NCBI RefSeq assembly: GCF_017356245.1
Contig: NZ_JAFMZZ010000001.1
Span: 1,377,130-1,441,129 of the forward strand
Source of the DNA: Bordetella petrii
GTDB lineage: Bacteria; Pseudomonadota; Gammaproteobacteria; Burkholderiales; Burkholderiaceae_B
DNA: 64,000 nt
Reading direction: 5' to 3'
This document shows positions 43,805 to 52,237 of the stretch, in pieces; positions within the stretch are counted from its first letter, which is position 1, and each line of letters opens with the position of its first letter. Under the pieces are notes generated by a model. The model was not told the origin of the DNA and did not search any database. It saw only the letters and a list, made by a program, of their open reading frames with translations. Position numbers and translations under genes: made by a program.

Positions 43805-44860
43805 CTACGGCGTCAACTCCGGCCGGGTGGCGTGGACGGCCCAATCGGCCAGGGGCAAAGGCATTGCGCTATTGAAGATGCGCGCCAGCAGCAGCTGCAT
43901 CTGCGGCCAGCCGCCGCGCCGGCTGGGCCAGCGGTGCGGGGTGACGGCCCGCCAGGCGCCATCGCCGCCGCGTTCGGCCATGACAAAACGAAAGGTGTAA
44001 TAGCCGGCCACGCCCATGCGCAGATCGGTAACCACCAGCGAATCGCCCAGCACGTCGTAGCGCAGCCAGTCGTTGGTGAACCAGCGCAGGCGTTCGTGCA
44101 GCGCGACGCCATCCAGGATGCCGCGCTGCTCCAGGTGCAGCGGCAAGGCGAGCATTTCGGGCGGATCGCGATCGAACCAGCCGCTGACGGCTTCGTAATA
44201 CTGGCCCTGGCCGTCCTTGGCGATCACGCGCCACAGCAGCGTGTTGAACGGCATGGGCGTGGCCAGCAGCGCGGCAGGCTGCACCCCCTGCTGGCGCAGC
44301 GCCTGCGCCACCCGCTGTTCGGCATGCCAGCGCCCCGCCAGCGACACGCCCAGGTATGCCGTGCTGAACAGCAGCGCCGCGGCCAGCGCCAGCCGGGCCC
44401 GCCGCGTGCAGCCGAACAGCGCCGCGCCCAGCACGGCCGCCGCCAGCGGCAGCGTGTAGACGGGATCGATGATGAACACTGCCGACCAGCTTTCGGGAAT
44501 GCGCGGCAAGGGCCAGAACAGCTGGGTACCGTAGACGGTGAACGCATCCAGCACCGGATGGGTGACCAGCACCAGGAACAGCGTGAGGAACAGGCGCGCC
44601 CCGCTGTAAGGCGCGTGCGGCCATTTCTTGCGCACCAGCCAGGCCAGGACGGCGGCCAGCGCGGTCAGCACGAATACCGAGTGGGAAAAGCCGCGGTGGT
44701 AGGTCATCAGAGACACCGGATCCGGGTAGTGCATCAGCACGTCCAGATCCGGCAGCGTGGCCAGCAGGCCGCCGTACAGCAGGGCCTTGCGGCCCTGGCT
44801 GCGGCCCAGCAGCGTGCCCTGGATGCCGGCGCCCAGCACCGCTTGTGTCAGTGAATCCAT
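43805..44860 (-). CDS. Membrane protein of the YdjM/DUF457 metal-dependent hydrolase-like family
   Basis: 351 aa. It starts MDSLTQAVLGAGIQGTLLG and has the family's N-terminal pattern: H/D-rich segments DLDVLMHYPDP, TYHRGFSHS and THPVLDAFTVYGTQL that look like metal ligands in the membrane, with four or five spans, then a C-terminal soluble region of about 150 residues. Related YbcI/YdjM proteins are LexA-regulated in E. coli, but no LexA box is seen here. Two bases separate its stop from the convergent lrp stop. Confidence 0.8.
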   Translation of the reverse strand: MDSLTQAVLGAGIQGTLLGRSQGRKALLYGGLLATLPDLDVLMHYPDPVSLMTYHRGFSHSVFVLTALAAVLAWLVRKKWPHAPYSGARLFLTLFLVLVTHPVLDAFTVYGTQLFWPLPRIPESWSAVFIIDPVYTLPLAAAVLGAALFGCTRRARLALAAALLFSTAYLGVSLAGRWHAEQRVAQALRQQGVQPAALLATPMPFNTLLWRVIAKDGQGQYYEAVSGWFDRDPPEMLALPLHLEQRGILDGVALHERLRWFTNDWLRYDVLGDSLVVTDLRMGVAGYYTFRFVMAERGGDGAWRAVTPHRWPSRRGGWPQMQLLLARIFNSAMPLPLADWAVHATRPELTP

Positions 44861-44972
44861 GTGGCGAGGGAGATTTCCGCGATGAACGATGAAGGCGCCG
44901 CGGCATCCTGCGCGGCGGCAGGCGTTAAGATACCGCATCGGCCGTCCGGCCGGCTTTCACAGGACGCTACCC

Positions 44973-45458
44973 ATGGCCCTCGATGGCGAACCCAAAGACG
45001 GCGATTTCGTGCGCTATATCGAAATGCTGAATCGCCAGGCGGGCGGCTCGCCCGGCCAGGTGCCGCCGCGCCAGCGGGGTGTGCCGCGCGGCGGCCGGCG
45101 CGGCGCCGCGCAGCCGGCCGACGCCGCGGGCGCCCCCGCGCCGGCCGCGCCCGGCAGCCCCGCCGAGCCTGCCGCCGCGCCGCCCACCCTGGCCGCCCGC
45201 ACCGGCCAGCGCCGCATCGCCCTGGGCCTGACGATAGCCGGCATGTTCGCGCTGTGGCATGCCGTAAGCATGCTGGTCGCGGCCCTGGACCGCGATACCG
45301 TCGACATTGACGACCTGATCCCGGTGATCTTCCTGGCGGTGTGCGCGTTCATGCTGTTCAAGGGCGGCAGCCGCCTGCGCTCGGCGCAAACCCGCGCCCC
45401 GCTGCCCAAACTGCCGCCGCTGTCCACCCTGCCCGGCGGCAAGAAGCGCCAGGCCTGA
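44973..45458 (+). CDS. Hypothetical membrane protein with Pro/Ala-rich linker, 161 aa
   Basis: Unrecognised. N-terminal 20 residues (MALDGEPKDGDFVRYIEMLN) are polar, residues about 22-80 are a Pro/Ala/Gly/Arg-rich disordered linker, then two predicted membrane spans (IALGLTIAGMFALWHAVSMLVAAL and LIPVIFLAVCAFMLF), then a basic tail. ATG 44973 has AGGACGC upstream. Divergent from the YdjM-like gene. Confidence 0.6.
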   Translation: MALDGEPKDGDFVRYIEMLNRQAGGSPGQVPPRQRGVPRGGRRGAAQPADAAGAPAPAAPGSPAEPAAAPPTLAARTGQRRIALGLTIAGMFALWHAVSMLVAALDRDTVDIDDLIPVIFLAVCAFMLFKGGSRLRSAQTRAPLPKLPPLSTLPGGKKRQA

Positions 45459-45536
45459 TCCGGGCCGGGCCGGCGCCGCTTGGTGCTAACATTTCCGGCC
45501 CATGGCGGCCACGCCTACAGATATTGCGGAGCGAAC

Positions 45537-46211
45537 GTGAGCAACACCCCGGCCGGATTGAACGAAGCCCAGGCGGCAACCATGCTGAAACTGCAGGACC
45601 GCCTCAACAGCATCATCAACCCCCAATGGATCAGCGGCGGTTCGCGCTTCCTGCGCGCCGCGTTCGTCGAATCCGCCGAAGCGCTCGAGCACCATGGCTG
45701 GAAATGGTGGAAGAAGCAGACCATCGACCTGCCGCAGGTGCAAATGGAACTGGTCGACATCCTGCATTTCTACTTGTCGCACACACTGGTATCGGCGGGC
45801 GGCTCGGCCGCCGATGCGGCGCTGCTGCTGGTGGCCGACCTGGCCTCGCCCGACGCGATCGCGCTCGACGGCCGCACGTATCGCCTGACCGAACTCGACG
45901 TGCCGGAACTGCTCGAACTGATCGGCGGCCTGGCCGTCTGCGGCCGCGCCAGCTACAAGACGCTGGAATGCACCATGGCGCGCTGCGAGCTGTCGTGGAA
46001 CGATGCCTTTACGCAGTACGTGTCCAAGAACGTACTGAACATCTTCCGCCAGGAAAACGGCTACAAGGCCGGCACCTACGTGAAAATGTGGCACGGCGAA
46101 GAAGACAACGTGGTGCTGGCGCGCCTGATGTCGGACCTGGACCCGGCCCGCCCCGATTTCGCCGAAGCCCTGCACGCCGGCCTGGCGCGGGCGTACGCAC
46201 AGGCGCGCTGA
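45537..46211 (+). CDS. All-alpha dimeric dUTP diphosphatase family protein
   Basis: 224 aa, hydrolysing dUTP to dUMP and pyrophosphate in characterised family members. The MazG-like metal motifs are visible: FVESAEALEHHGWKWWKK (ExxE) and QMELVDILHFYLSH (ExxD), followed by YKAGTYVKMWHGEEDN. Start GTG at 45537 has GGAG six bases upstream; an in-frame earlier ATG at 45480 gives a non-family N-terminus. Unrelated to trimeric Dut. Confidence 0.82.
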   Translation: MSNTPAGLNEAQAATMLKLQDRLNSIINPQWISGGSRFLRAAFVESAEALEHHGWKWWKKQTIDLPQVQMELVDILHFYLSHTLVSAGGSAADAALLLVADLASPDAIALDGRTYRLTELDVPELLELIGGLAVCGRASYKTLECTMARCELSWNDAFTQYVSKNVLNIFRQENGYKAGTYVKMWHGEEDNVVLARLMSDLDPARPDFAEALHAGLARAYAQAR

Positions 46212-46225
46212 ACCGCCGCTTCGCC

Positions 46226-46246
46226 GCAGGGTGCCAGGCACCCTGC
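46226..46246. terminator. 9-bp perfect hairpin between dUTPase and ABC ATPase genes
   Basis: GCAGGGTGC-CAG-GCACCCTGC: nine perfect base pairs with a three-base loop, between convergent stops. No U-tract, so efficiency is uncertain, but position suits a bidirectional terminator. Confidence 0.55.
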
Positions 46247-46247
46247 C

Positions 46248-47018
46248 CTATGCCGCCTCGATCACCGATTGCAGGAACTGCTGCGTGCGTTCCTCGCGCG
46301 GGCTGGCGAACAGCACGCTGGATTCCGCGTCTTCGACGATATTGCCCTGGTCGAAGAACAGCGTGCGGTCCGAGCTGCGCTCGGCGAAACCCATCTGGTG
46401 GGTGACGATGATCATGGTCATGGTGCGCTTGGCCGCCAGGTCGCGCAGAATCTGCAGGATGCCGCCCACCAGTTCCGGGTCCAGCGCCGAGGTCACCTCG
46501 TCGAACAGCATGATCTCGGGGTGCATCGCCAGGGCCCGGGCAATGCCCACGCGCTGCTTCTGCCCGCCCGACAGCTGCGCCGGATAGGCATCCAGCTTGT
46601 CGCCCAGGCCCACCAGTTCGAGGTATTCGCGCGCGCGCTGCGAGGCCTCGCCGCGCGGCACGCCGCCCACGTAGATGGGCGCTTCCATCACGTTGCCCAG
46701 TGCGGTCTTGTGCGGAAACAGGTTGAAGTGCTGGAACACCATGCCGATCTTGCCGCGCACACGCCGCACGTGCGCCGAATTGGGCCCCATGGCGCGGCCC
46801 TGCGCATCGGCCCACATGGACTCGCCATCGATCAGGATCTCGCCGCTGGTAGGCCGGTCCAGCGTCATCAGCAGGCGCAGCAGGGTCGATTTACCCGAGC
46901 CCGACGGGCCGATGATGGATACGGTCTGCCCCGCCGGGATATCCAGGTCGATGCCGCGCAGCACCTCGAGTTCGCCGTAGCGTTTGCACAGGTTGGTCAG
47001 GCGTATGCTTGCGCTCAT
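46248..47018 (-). CDS. ehuA: Polar amino-acid/ectoine-type ABC transporter, ATPase (EhuA-like)
   Basis: 256 aa ABC ATPase of the polar amino-acid (PAAT) group. Walker A GPSGSGKST, Q-loop VFQHFNLFPHKT, signature LSGGQKQRVGIARAL, Walker B IMLFDEVTSALD and H-loop VTHQMGFA. ATG at 47018 overlaps the permease stop (ATGA). Last gene of ehuB-ehuC-ehuD-ehuA-like order. Ectoine as substrate is an inference from the four-gene order and homology pattern; other polar solutes are possible. Confidence 0.85.
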   Translation of the reverse strand: MSASIRLTNLCKRYGELEVLRGIDLDIPAGQTVSIIGPSGSGKSTLLRLLMTLDRPTSGEILIDGESMWADAQGRAMGPNSAHVRRVRGKIGMVFQHFNLFPHKTALGNVMEAPIYVGGVPRGEASQRAREYLELVGLGDKLDAYPAQLSGGQKQRVGIARALAMHPEIMLFDEVTSALDPELVGGILQILRDLAAKRTMTMIIVTHQMGFAERSSDRTLFFDQGNIVEDAESSVLFASPREERTQQFLQSVIEAA

Positions 47019-47686
47019 CGTGAGCCTCCGAATTTTTTCAGCCATGCTTCCAGGCGGCGCACGCCCCAGGCCGCGATCAGGCTCAGCAGCAGGAACAGCA
47101 GGCCCACCAGGGTCAGCGGCTCGGTATAGCGGAAGGTGGCCGATCCAATGATCTTGCTCTGCTGCAGCAGTTCGACCACGGTAATGGCCGACAGCAGCGG
47201 CGTGTCTTTGAACATCGCCACCAGGTAGTTGCCCAGCGCCGGCACGACGGGCGGGATGGCCTGCGGCAGCACCACGCCCACCGCCGTGCGCCAGGGCGAC
47301 ATGTTCAGGGCCGTGGCGGCCTCCAGCTGGCCGCGCGGCACCGACTCGATGCCGGCGCGATAGACCTCGGCGCAGTAGGCCGCGTAGTGCACGCCCAGCG
47401 CCAGGATGCCGGTCGCCAGCGGCGACATCTGCACGCCGCTTTGTGGCAGCACATAGAACAGAAAATACATCTGCACCAGCAGCGGCGTGCTGCGCACGAA
47501 CTCGATCAGCACGGCCACCGGCGCGGATATCCAGCGCATGTGCGCGCGCCGCAGCATGGCCAGCACCAGGCCCAGCACCACGGCGAGCAGCATGCCCAGC
47601 ACCGTCGCCTGCACCGTGATGATCAGCGCCGAACCCAGCGCCGGCAGGATTTTCCAGGCGAAGGCCCAGTCGAAAATCGGACTCAT
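47015..47686 (-). CDS. ehuD: PAAT ABC transporter permease (EhuD-like)
   Basis: 223 aa, five spans, HisM/GlnP-type. The EAA loop is AATALNMSPWRTAVGVVLPQAIPPVVPALGN. ATG at 47686 overlaps the upstream permease stop in ATGA, and its own stop overlaps the ATPase start. Pairs with the other permease as a heterodimer. Confidence 0.85.
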   Translation of the reverse strand: MSPIFDWAFAWKILPALGSALIITVQATVLGMLLAVVLGLVLAMLRRAHMRWISAPVAVLIEFVRSTPLLVQMYFLFYVLPQSGVQMSPLATGILALGVHYAAYCAEVYRAGIESVPRGQLEAATALNMSPWRTAVGVVLPQAIPPVVPALGNYLVAMFKDTPLLSAITVVELLQQSKIIGSATFRYTEPLTLVGLLFLLLSLIAAWGVRRLEAWLKKFGGSR

Positions 47687-48336
47687 CGGACCCGGAACCT
47701 CCGCTCGAGCAGGCGGATGCCCGCCGTGATGACCAGCGCCACGGCGAAGTACAGCAGCAGCAGCAGAATGAAAACCTCAGTGGTGCGCAGGGTTTCGGCG
47801 CGCAGCATCTGGCCGCGGAAGGTCAGGTCGGTAATGGTGATCAGCGACACCAGCGCCGTATTCTTCAGCAGCTCGATCAGCAGGTTGCCGGCCGGCGGCA
47901 GCATGGCGGGGAATGCCTGCGGCAGCACGATGCGCCGCATGCTCTGCACCGACGTCATGTTCAGCGCCACGGCGGCCTCGCGCTGGCCCGGCGCCACCGC
48001 CAGGATGGCGCCGCGCACCACCTCGGCGCCATAGGCGCCGGCATTGGCGGCCAGCACCACGATGCCCACCGTGACCGCCGGCAGCTTCAGGCCGAACAGC
48101 GGCAGCACGTAATAGAACCAGAACAACTGCACCAGGGCCGAGGTGCCGCGGAACACCTCTACATAGGCCAGCGCGGGCCAGCTGACCCAGCGGTGCGGCG
48201 ACAGCCGCGCCAGCCCCGCGGCCAGCGCCAGCGGCACCGCCAGCAAGGCCGCCCCGATGGTGATGCGCAGCGTCATCGACAAACCGTCGAGCAGCGGCGG
48301 CAGCAGCGTCGCGAACCCCTCTATCGAAATAGCCAC
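47683..48336 (-). CDS. ehuC: PAAT ABC transporter permease (EhuC-like)
   Basis: 217 aa, five spans, with EAA loop AAVALNMTSVQSMRRIVLPQAFPAMLPPAGN. The start is GTG at 48336, three bases after the ehuB-like stop; there is no obvious Shine-Dalgarno, so coupling to ehuB translation is likely. Homologous to EhuD. Confidence 0.83.
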   Translation of the reverse strand: MAISIEGFATLLPPLLDGLSMTLRITIGAALLAVPLALAAGLARLSPHRWVSWPALAYVEVFRGTSALVQLFWFYYVLPLFGLKLPAVTVGIVVLAANAGAYGAEVVRGAILAVAPGQREAAVALNMTSVQSMRRIVLPQAFPAMLPPAGNLLIELLKNTALVSLITITDLTFRGQMLRAETLRTTEVFILLLLLYFAVALVITAGIRLLERRFRVR

Positions 48337-48339
48337 GCG

Positions 48340-49272
48340 TTACTGGCCGTTCGCCGCGCACAGCTTGGCCGCGGTGACGTCGCCCGGCAGTTCCGCCTTG
48401 GTGAAGCCGAACGGCTCGACCACCTTGGCGTGCTCTTCGGTGCCGATGAACTTGGCCAGCTCGGCATTGAAGGCATCGACAAAGGCCTGGTCATCCTTGC
48501 GGAAGGCAAACGCGCCGTAGCCGCGCACGCTCTTGCCATCGATGACCGGGTCGGTGAACGGCTCGGCCTTTTCCAGATCGCCCGCGGCGGTCTTCTTCAT
48601 CAGGTCGTTGATGGTCATGGCGGTGGCCGCGTATGCGTCGGCCCGGCCGGCCTGGACGCCGGACAAGGCGCTGACCACATCGGGGAACACCACCACGCGG
48701 TCGACCGGGATGTCCATCTTGCTGGCATATTCGCCCTCGATGGCGCCCACGACCACGCCCAGCCTGGCGTCGTCTTTCTTGGCGATGTCTTCGTAGCTGT
48801 GCAGGCTCTTGGGATTGCCCTTCTGCACCAGGAATGCCTCGCCCACGCCGTAGGTGGGGTTCGAGAACGCCACTTGCTGGCAGCGTTCGGGCGTGACATA
48901 CATGCCCGCGGCAATAATGTCGAAGCGCTTGGCCTGCAGGCCGGGAATCAGCGAGCCGAACTCGGTCAGCACCCCTTCCACTTCGTTGATGCCCATGCGC
49001 TTGAGCACCACGCGGGCAATTTCCACGGCTTCGCCGGTGATCTCGTTCTTGCCGCTGTCCATATAGGCATAAGGGGCTTCGTTGGCATAGCCGATGCGGA
49101 TTTTGCCGGCGGCCTTGGCGGCTTCCAGCGTGCTTTGCGCGGCGGGCGGCGGGTTGCTGGCGGCGGACTGCTTGGCCGCCTGCTCATCGGATCCGGAATC
49201 GTTGCATGCCGCCATCAATCCGAGACTCAGCGCCAGTACGGCCCATTTCGTCGTGTTCAGAATGCGTGTCAT
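48340..49272 (-). CDS. ehuB: PAAT periplasmic binding lipoprotein (EhuB-like)
   Basis: 310 aa class-F solute-binding protein. The signal peptide ends in the lipobox-like LGLMAAC, so it is probably a lipoprotein tethered to the inner membrane. Then a 25-residue Ser/Ala/Pro linker, and the SBP fold: IRIGYANEAPYAYMDSGKNEITGEAVEIARVVLKRMG (ligand cleft Asp/Glu) and FDIIAAGMYVTPERCQQVAFSNP. First gene of the transporter operon. Ectoine specificity is inferred from the overall EhuB-like pattern. Confidence 0.82.
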   Translation of the reverse strand: MTRILNTTKWAVLALSLGLMAACNDSGSDEQAAKQSAASNPPPAAQSTLEAAKAAGKIRIGYANEAPYAYMDSGKNEITGEAVEIARVVLKRMGINEVEGVLTEFGSLIPGLQAKRFDIIAAGMYVTPERCQQVAFSNPTYGVGEAFLVQKGNPKSLHSYEDIAKKDDARLGVVVGAIEGEYASKMDIPVDRVVVFPDVVSALSGVQAGRADAYAATAMTINDLMKKTAAGDLEKAEPFTDPVIDGKSVRGYGAFAFRKDDQAFVDAFNAELAKFIGTEEHAKVVEPFGFTKAELPGDVTAAKLCAANGQ

Positions 49273-49362
49273 GCGCCACTCCCTATCAAAATATTTATGC
49301 ACAGAATTAATTCACGCGAAATAGTACGTCAATTAATCATTTCAGCACAAAGTATATAGCGA

Positions 49363-49387
49363 TAAAAAAAGCAGGCCTGTGGCCTGC
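49363..49387 (-). terminator. Rho-independent terminator after the orphan binding protein gene
   Basis: On the minus strand GCAGGCC-ACA-GGCCTGC followed by TTTTTTTATC; seven GC-rich base pairs and a clear U-tract. Located about 75 bases beyond the stop of the branched-chain-type binding protein, insulating the ehu promoter. Confidence 0.9.
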
Positions 49388-49462
49388 CCGCGAAGTCCGC
49401 GTATCGCGGCGGGACGGGCGCGGCGGCTGGATCAGCGGCCCGCGCCCGGTGTAACGCTGCTG

Positions 49463-50623
49463 TTACTGAGCGTAGGAAAAGCGTCCGTTGCGTATCACGC
49501 CCATGACCCGCGCCCGCTCGTCGAAGCCCTGGTGGTCGGTCTTGGAGATATTCAGCACGCCGTTGGGCACGACCAGGTCGTGGGTGTTTTCGATGGCGTC
49601 GCGCAGCGCCGCCCGGAACTCGGGCGTACCCGGCTTGGCCCCGGTCTTGAGCGCACGGCCCACCGCCGAATCGAGCAGCATCCAGGCCCCATAGGCATCG
49701 CCGGCGAACTGGGTCAGCGAATGCGGGCCATGCTGGGCCTCGTACTTGTCGGCAAAAGCCACGGCAACCTTCTTGACCGGATTGCTGTCGGGCAGCTCGC
49801 GCGCCACCACCCCCGGGCCGGTGGGAAACAGCGTGCCTTCGACGTCTTTGCCGCCCACTTGCAGGAATTCGAGCGTGCCGATGCCGTGGGTCTGGTAGAT
49901 GGGCCCCTTGTAGCCGCGCTCGACCAGGGTTTTCTGCGGCAAGGCGGCCGGCGTGCCCGAGCCGGCGATCAGCACCGCGTCGGGCTTGGCGGCAATGGCC
50001 TTGAGCACCTGCCCCATGACCGAGGCGTCGTTGCGCTGGAAGCGTTCGTGCGCCACCAGCTTGATGTCGCTGCCGGCGGCCTGGCTGAACTCGTTCCACC
50101 AGCTGTCGCCGTACGAATCGGCGAAGCCGATGAAGGCGACTGTCTTGATGCCCTTGCTGCGCATGTCCTGCACCAGGGCCGTGGCCATCAGCGAATCATT
50201 CTGCGGCATCTTGAAAGCCCAGCGGCGCTTGGGGTCGTCGGGCGGCTCGACAATGACGGCCGAGGCCGCCAGGGCCACCATGGGCGTGCCTGTCTCGGCC
50301 AGCACGTCCAGGCCGGCCAGCGCCGCCGCGGTGATATTGGGGCCGACGATGGCGTCGACCTTGTCTTCGGACGTGAGCTTGCGCAGGTTCTTCACGGCCC
50401 GGCTGACGTCGGTGCCGTCGTCGAGCACGATGTAGCGCGCCGGCTGGCCGCCCAGCGTGGCGGGCCACAGCCGCAGGGCATTGCTGGTCTGGATGCCGAT
50501 GGCGGCAGCCGGCCCGGTGGTCGAGACGTCGATTCCGATCACGACTTCGGCGCGGGCCGACCAGGACAGCATCGGCAGGATGGTGGCGGCAATGGCAGCC
50601 AGGCGTAGCAGCGGAGTGGGCAT
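49463..50623 (-). CDS. Orphan branched-chain amino-acid-type ABC binding protein
   Basis: 386 aa periplasmic binding protein of the LivJ/Peripla_BP_6 type, with signal peptide (MPTPLLRLAAIAATILPMLSWSARA). VVIGIDVSTTGPAAAIGIQTSNALRLW and the second lobe IAGSGTPAALPQKTLVERGYKGPIY are typical. No LivH/M/F/G genes are adjacent, so its permease lies elsewhere or it is a sensor or orphan receptor. Bordetella species carry many such solitary binding proteins. Ligand unknown. Confidence 0.85.
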   Translation of the reverse strand: MPTPLLRLAAIAATILPMLSWSARAEVVIGIDVSTTGPAAAIGIQTSNALRLWPATLGGQPARYIVLDDGTDVSRAVKNLRKLTSEDKVDAIVGPNITAAALAGLDVLAETGTPMVALAASAVIVEPPDDPKRRWAFKMPQNDSLMATALVQDMRSKGIKTVAFIGFADSYGDSWWNEFSQAAGSDIKLVAHERFQRNDASVMGQVLKAIAAKPDAVLIAGSGTPAALPQKTLVERGYKGPIYQTHGIGTLEFLQVGGKDVEGTLFPTGPGVVARELPDSNPVKKVAVAFADKYEAQHGPHSLTQFAGDAYGAWMLLDSAVGRALKTGAKPGTPEFRAALRDAIENTHDLVVPNGVLNISKTDHQGFDERARVMGVIRNGRFSYAQ

Positions 50624-50649
50624 GGCGGTGGTCCGGCAGAGTGGTGGAG

Positions 50650-50670
50650 AAAAACGCGCCGCGGTGGCGC
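50650..50670 (-). terminator. Terminator candidate after the cyclodeaminase gene
   Basis: Minus strand GCGCC-ACCGC-GGCGC followed by GTTTTTCT; five GC pairs and a short U-tract, seven bases after the stop at 50677. Confidence 0.6.
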
Positions 50671-50676
50671 AAGGCG

Positions 50677-51639
50677 CTATTTTGCCCCAGACGCGGCCGG
50701 TCCGGGCTGCGCATGCGCCTCGTAGGCCATGGCCGCCAGAGTCAAGTCTTCCAGCGCGCTGCCCACCGCCTTGAATACGGTGATCTGGCCGTCGTCGCGG
50801 CGGCCCGGCGCGCGGCCCGCGATCAGGTCGGCCAGCGTTCCCTTGATGTCTTCTCGGGCCAACACGCCGGCCTGGAAGGCCGCCAGCAGGTCGCCGGCCT
50901 TGGTGGGCGCTTCGTCGGTGTCCACATAGACCTCGGCGCCGGCAAAGCAGGCCGGGTCGGTTTCTTTCATGTCGGGCTTGAAGCTGCCGATCAGGTCCAG
51001 GTGGGTGCCGGGCCGCAGCCAGGCGCCGCGCACCAGCGGCTCGGTCGACAAGGTGGCGCAGCTGACAATGTCGGCCTGGCGCACGGCGGATTCCAGCGAA
51101 TCGACCGCCTGCGCCTCGAAGCCCTGCCGCGCCAGCGACTCGGCCAGCGCCCGGGCGCCGGCCGGACGCACGTTCCAGACCAGCACGCGTTCAATGGGCC
51201 GGACGGCGCGCATGGCGGGCGCCAGCAGCCCGGCGATGCGCCCCGACCCCACGATCAGCAGCACCCGCGCATCCTGGCGCGCCAGGTACGACGCGCCCAG
51301 CGCCGCCGCGCCGGCCGTGCGGAACACGGTGACGACATCGCCGTCGACCTGTGCCAGCGGCACCCCGGTGCGCGCGCTGTACAGCGTGTAAATGGCATGC
51401 AGGCCGGGCAGCCCCTGGCGCGTGTTCTCGGGAAAAATATTGATGACCTTCACGCCGAAATAGCCCTGCTCGTTCCAGGCCGGCATGATCAGCGTCGTGC
51501 CGTGCGCGCCGCCCGACTCGATGGCATGCACGTGCCGCGGCGGCACCGTGGCGCCGGCGCGAAACGCCGCGCGCAGCGCCGCGATCACCGCGGGAAACGC
51601 CAGGGCGCGGCGGGTGTGGTCGGTATCGATGACAAGCAT
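50677..51639 (-). CDS. Ornithine cyclodeaminase / mu-crystallin family protein
   Basis: 320 aa NAD(P)-dependent enzyme of the OCD family; members act as ornithine cyclodeaminase, ketimine/pyrroline-2-carboxylate reductase or, as EutC, in ectoine catabolism. GVKVINIFPEN, VDGDVVTVFRTAGAAALGASYLAR and the Rossmann motif LLIVGSGRIAGLL are seen. GGAGG lies seven bases upstream of ATG 51639. Next to an EhuB-like transporter and a binding protein on the same strand, so ectoine or cyclic imino-acid turnover is a reasonable guess. Confidence 0.82.
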   Translation of the reverse strand: MLVIDTDHTRRALAFPAVIAALRAAFRAGATVPPRHVHAIESGGAHGTTLIMPAWNEQGYFGVKVINIFPENTRQGLPGLHAIYTLYSARTGVPLAQVDGDVVTVFRTAGAAALGASYLARQDARVLLIVGSGRIAGLLAPAMRAVRPIERVLVWNVRPAGARALAESLARQGFEAQAVDSLESAVRQADIVSCATLSTEPLVRGAWLRPGTHLDLIGSFKPDMKETDPACFAGAEVYVDTDEAPTKAGDLLAAFQAGVLAREDIKGTLADLIAGRAPGRRDDGQITVFKAVGSALEDLTLAAMAYEAHAQPGPAASGAK

Positions 51640-51686
51640 TCAGGGGCCTCCGGTAAGGCCCCATTATCGCTGGCCGCGCGCATAAC

Positions 51687-51714
51687 AAAATGCCAGCCGC
51701 GAGACTGGCATTTT
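51687..51714 (-). terminator. Rho-independent terminator after the 62-aa ORF
   Basis: AAAATGCCAG-N8-CTGGCATTTT: a ten-base-pair perfect stem including the A/T runs, 22 bases beyond the small ORF stop. It also lies upstream of the OCD gene. Confidence 0.85.
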
Positions 51715-51736
51715 GCCTGGCTGCAGAAAGGCCAGT

Positions 51737-51925
51737 TCAGCGGCGCCGGGGGTCGTGATAGGCCGAAATCGTGGGATGGATCTGGCGAGCCTCGTCCATG
51801 CCATGCAGTATTTCGCCCACCGACTCCAGGAAGCTGGTGACGCGCCGCTGAAAACGGCGCCACGCACCCGGCGCCCCGCCTGCCGGCTTGCCCGGCTTCG
51901 CGGCCCTGCTGGTGGAATCTTCCAT
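51737..51925 (-). CDS. Small hypothetical protein, 62 aa
   Basis: Unrecognised, basic (MEDSTSRAAKPGKPAGG start, PRRR end), with an amphipathic helix RRVTSFLESVGEILHGMDEAR in the middle. Supported as a real gene by AAGGAG eight bases before ATG 51925 and by its own perfect terminator. Similar small proteins of unknown role (DUF-like, soil Burkholderiales) come to mind but no family is named. Confidence 0.6.
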   Translation of the reverse strand: MEDSTSRAAKPGKPAGGAPGAWRRFQRRVTSFLESVGEILHGMDEARQIHPTISAYHDPRRR

Positions 51926-52237
51926 GACCTACTCCTTGAGAAGAATGAAAGGGAACCACACGAATCCATCTTAGATCTGAAATTGCTGCCCCACAACATA
52001 AATTGATGGATCAGATAATTCGTTGCCAATTACGCACAGTCCTTGCTATCCGTCCGATGCTCACAGCCGTGTCGCCCATAGCGGCAAAATATTTGTGCAT
52101 TGCAACACAAAACACGGAAACCAGAGACCCCACCGGGCGCAAGGACGCCCCGCGGATCCGGCCCGGCCCCGCCTACTATCTGCAATCCGCGGCGAACCCG
52201 GCCCACAAGGCCGCCCGCCGCTTTCCTGGAGCCCCGC
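51926..52237. other. Gene-free divergent spacer, 312 bases
   Basis: Left half AT-rich, right half GC-rich. It contains TTTGTG (52092-52097) and CACAAA (52106-52111), a six-base dyad with an eight-base gap that could be a regulator site for one of the divergent genes. No tRNA, riboswitch-like fold or ORF is convincing. Confidence 0.4.
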
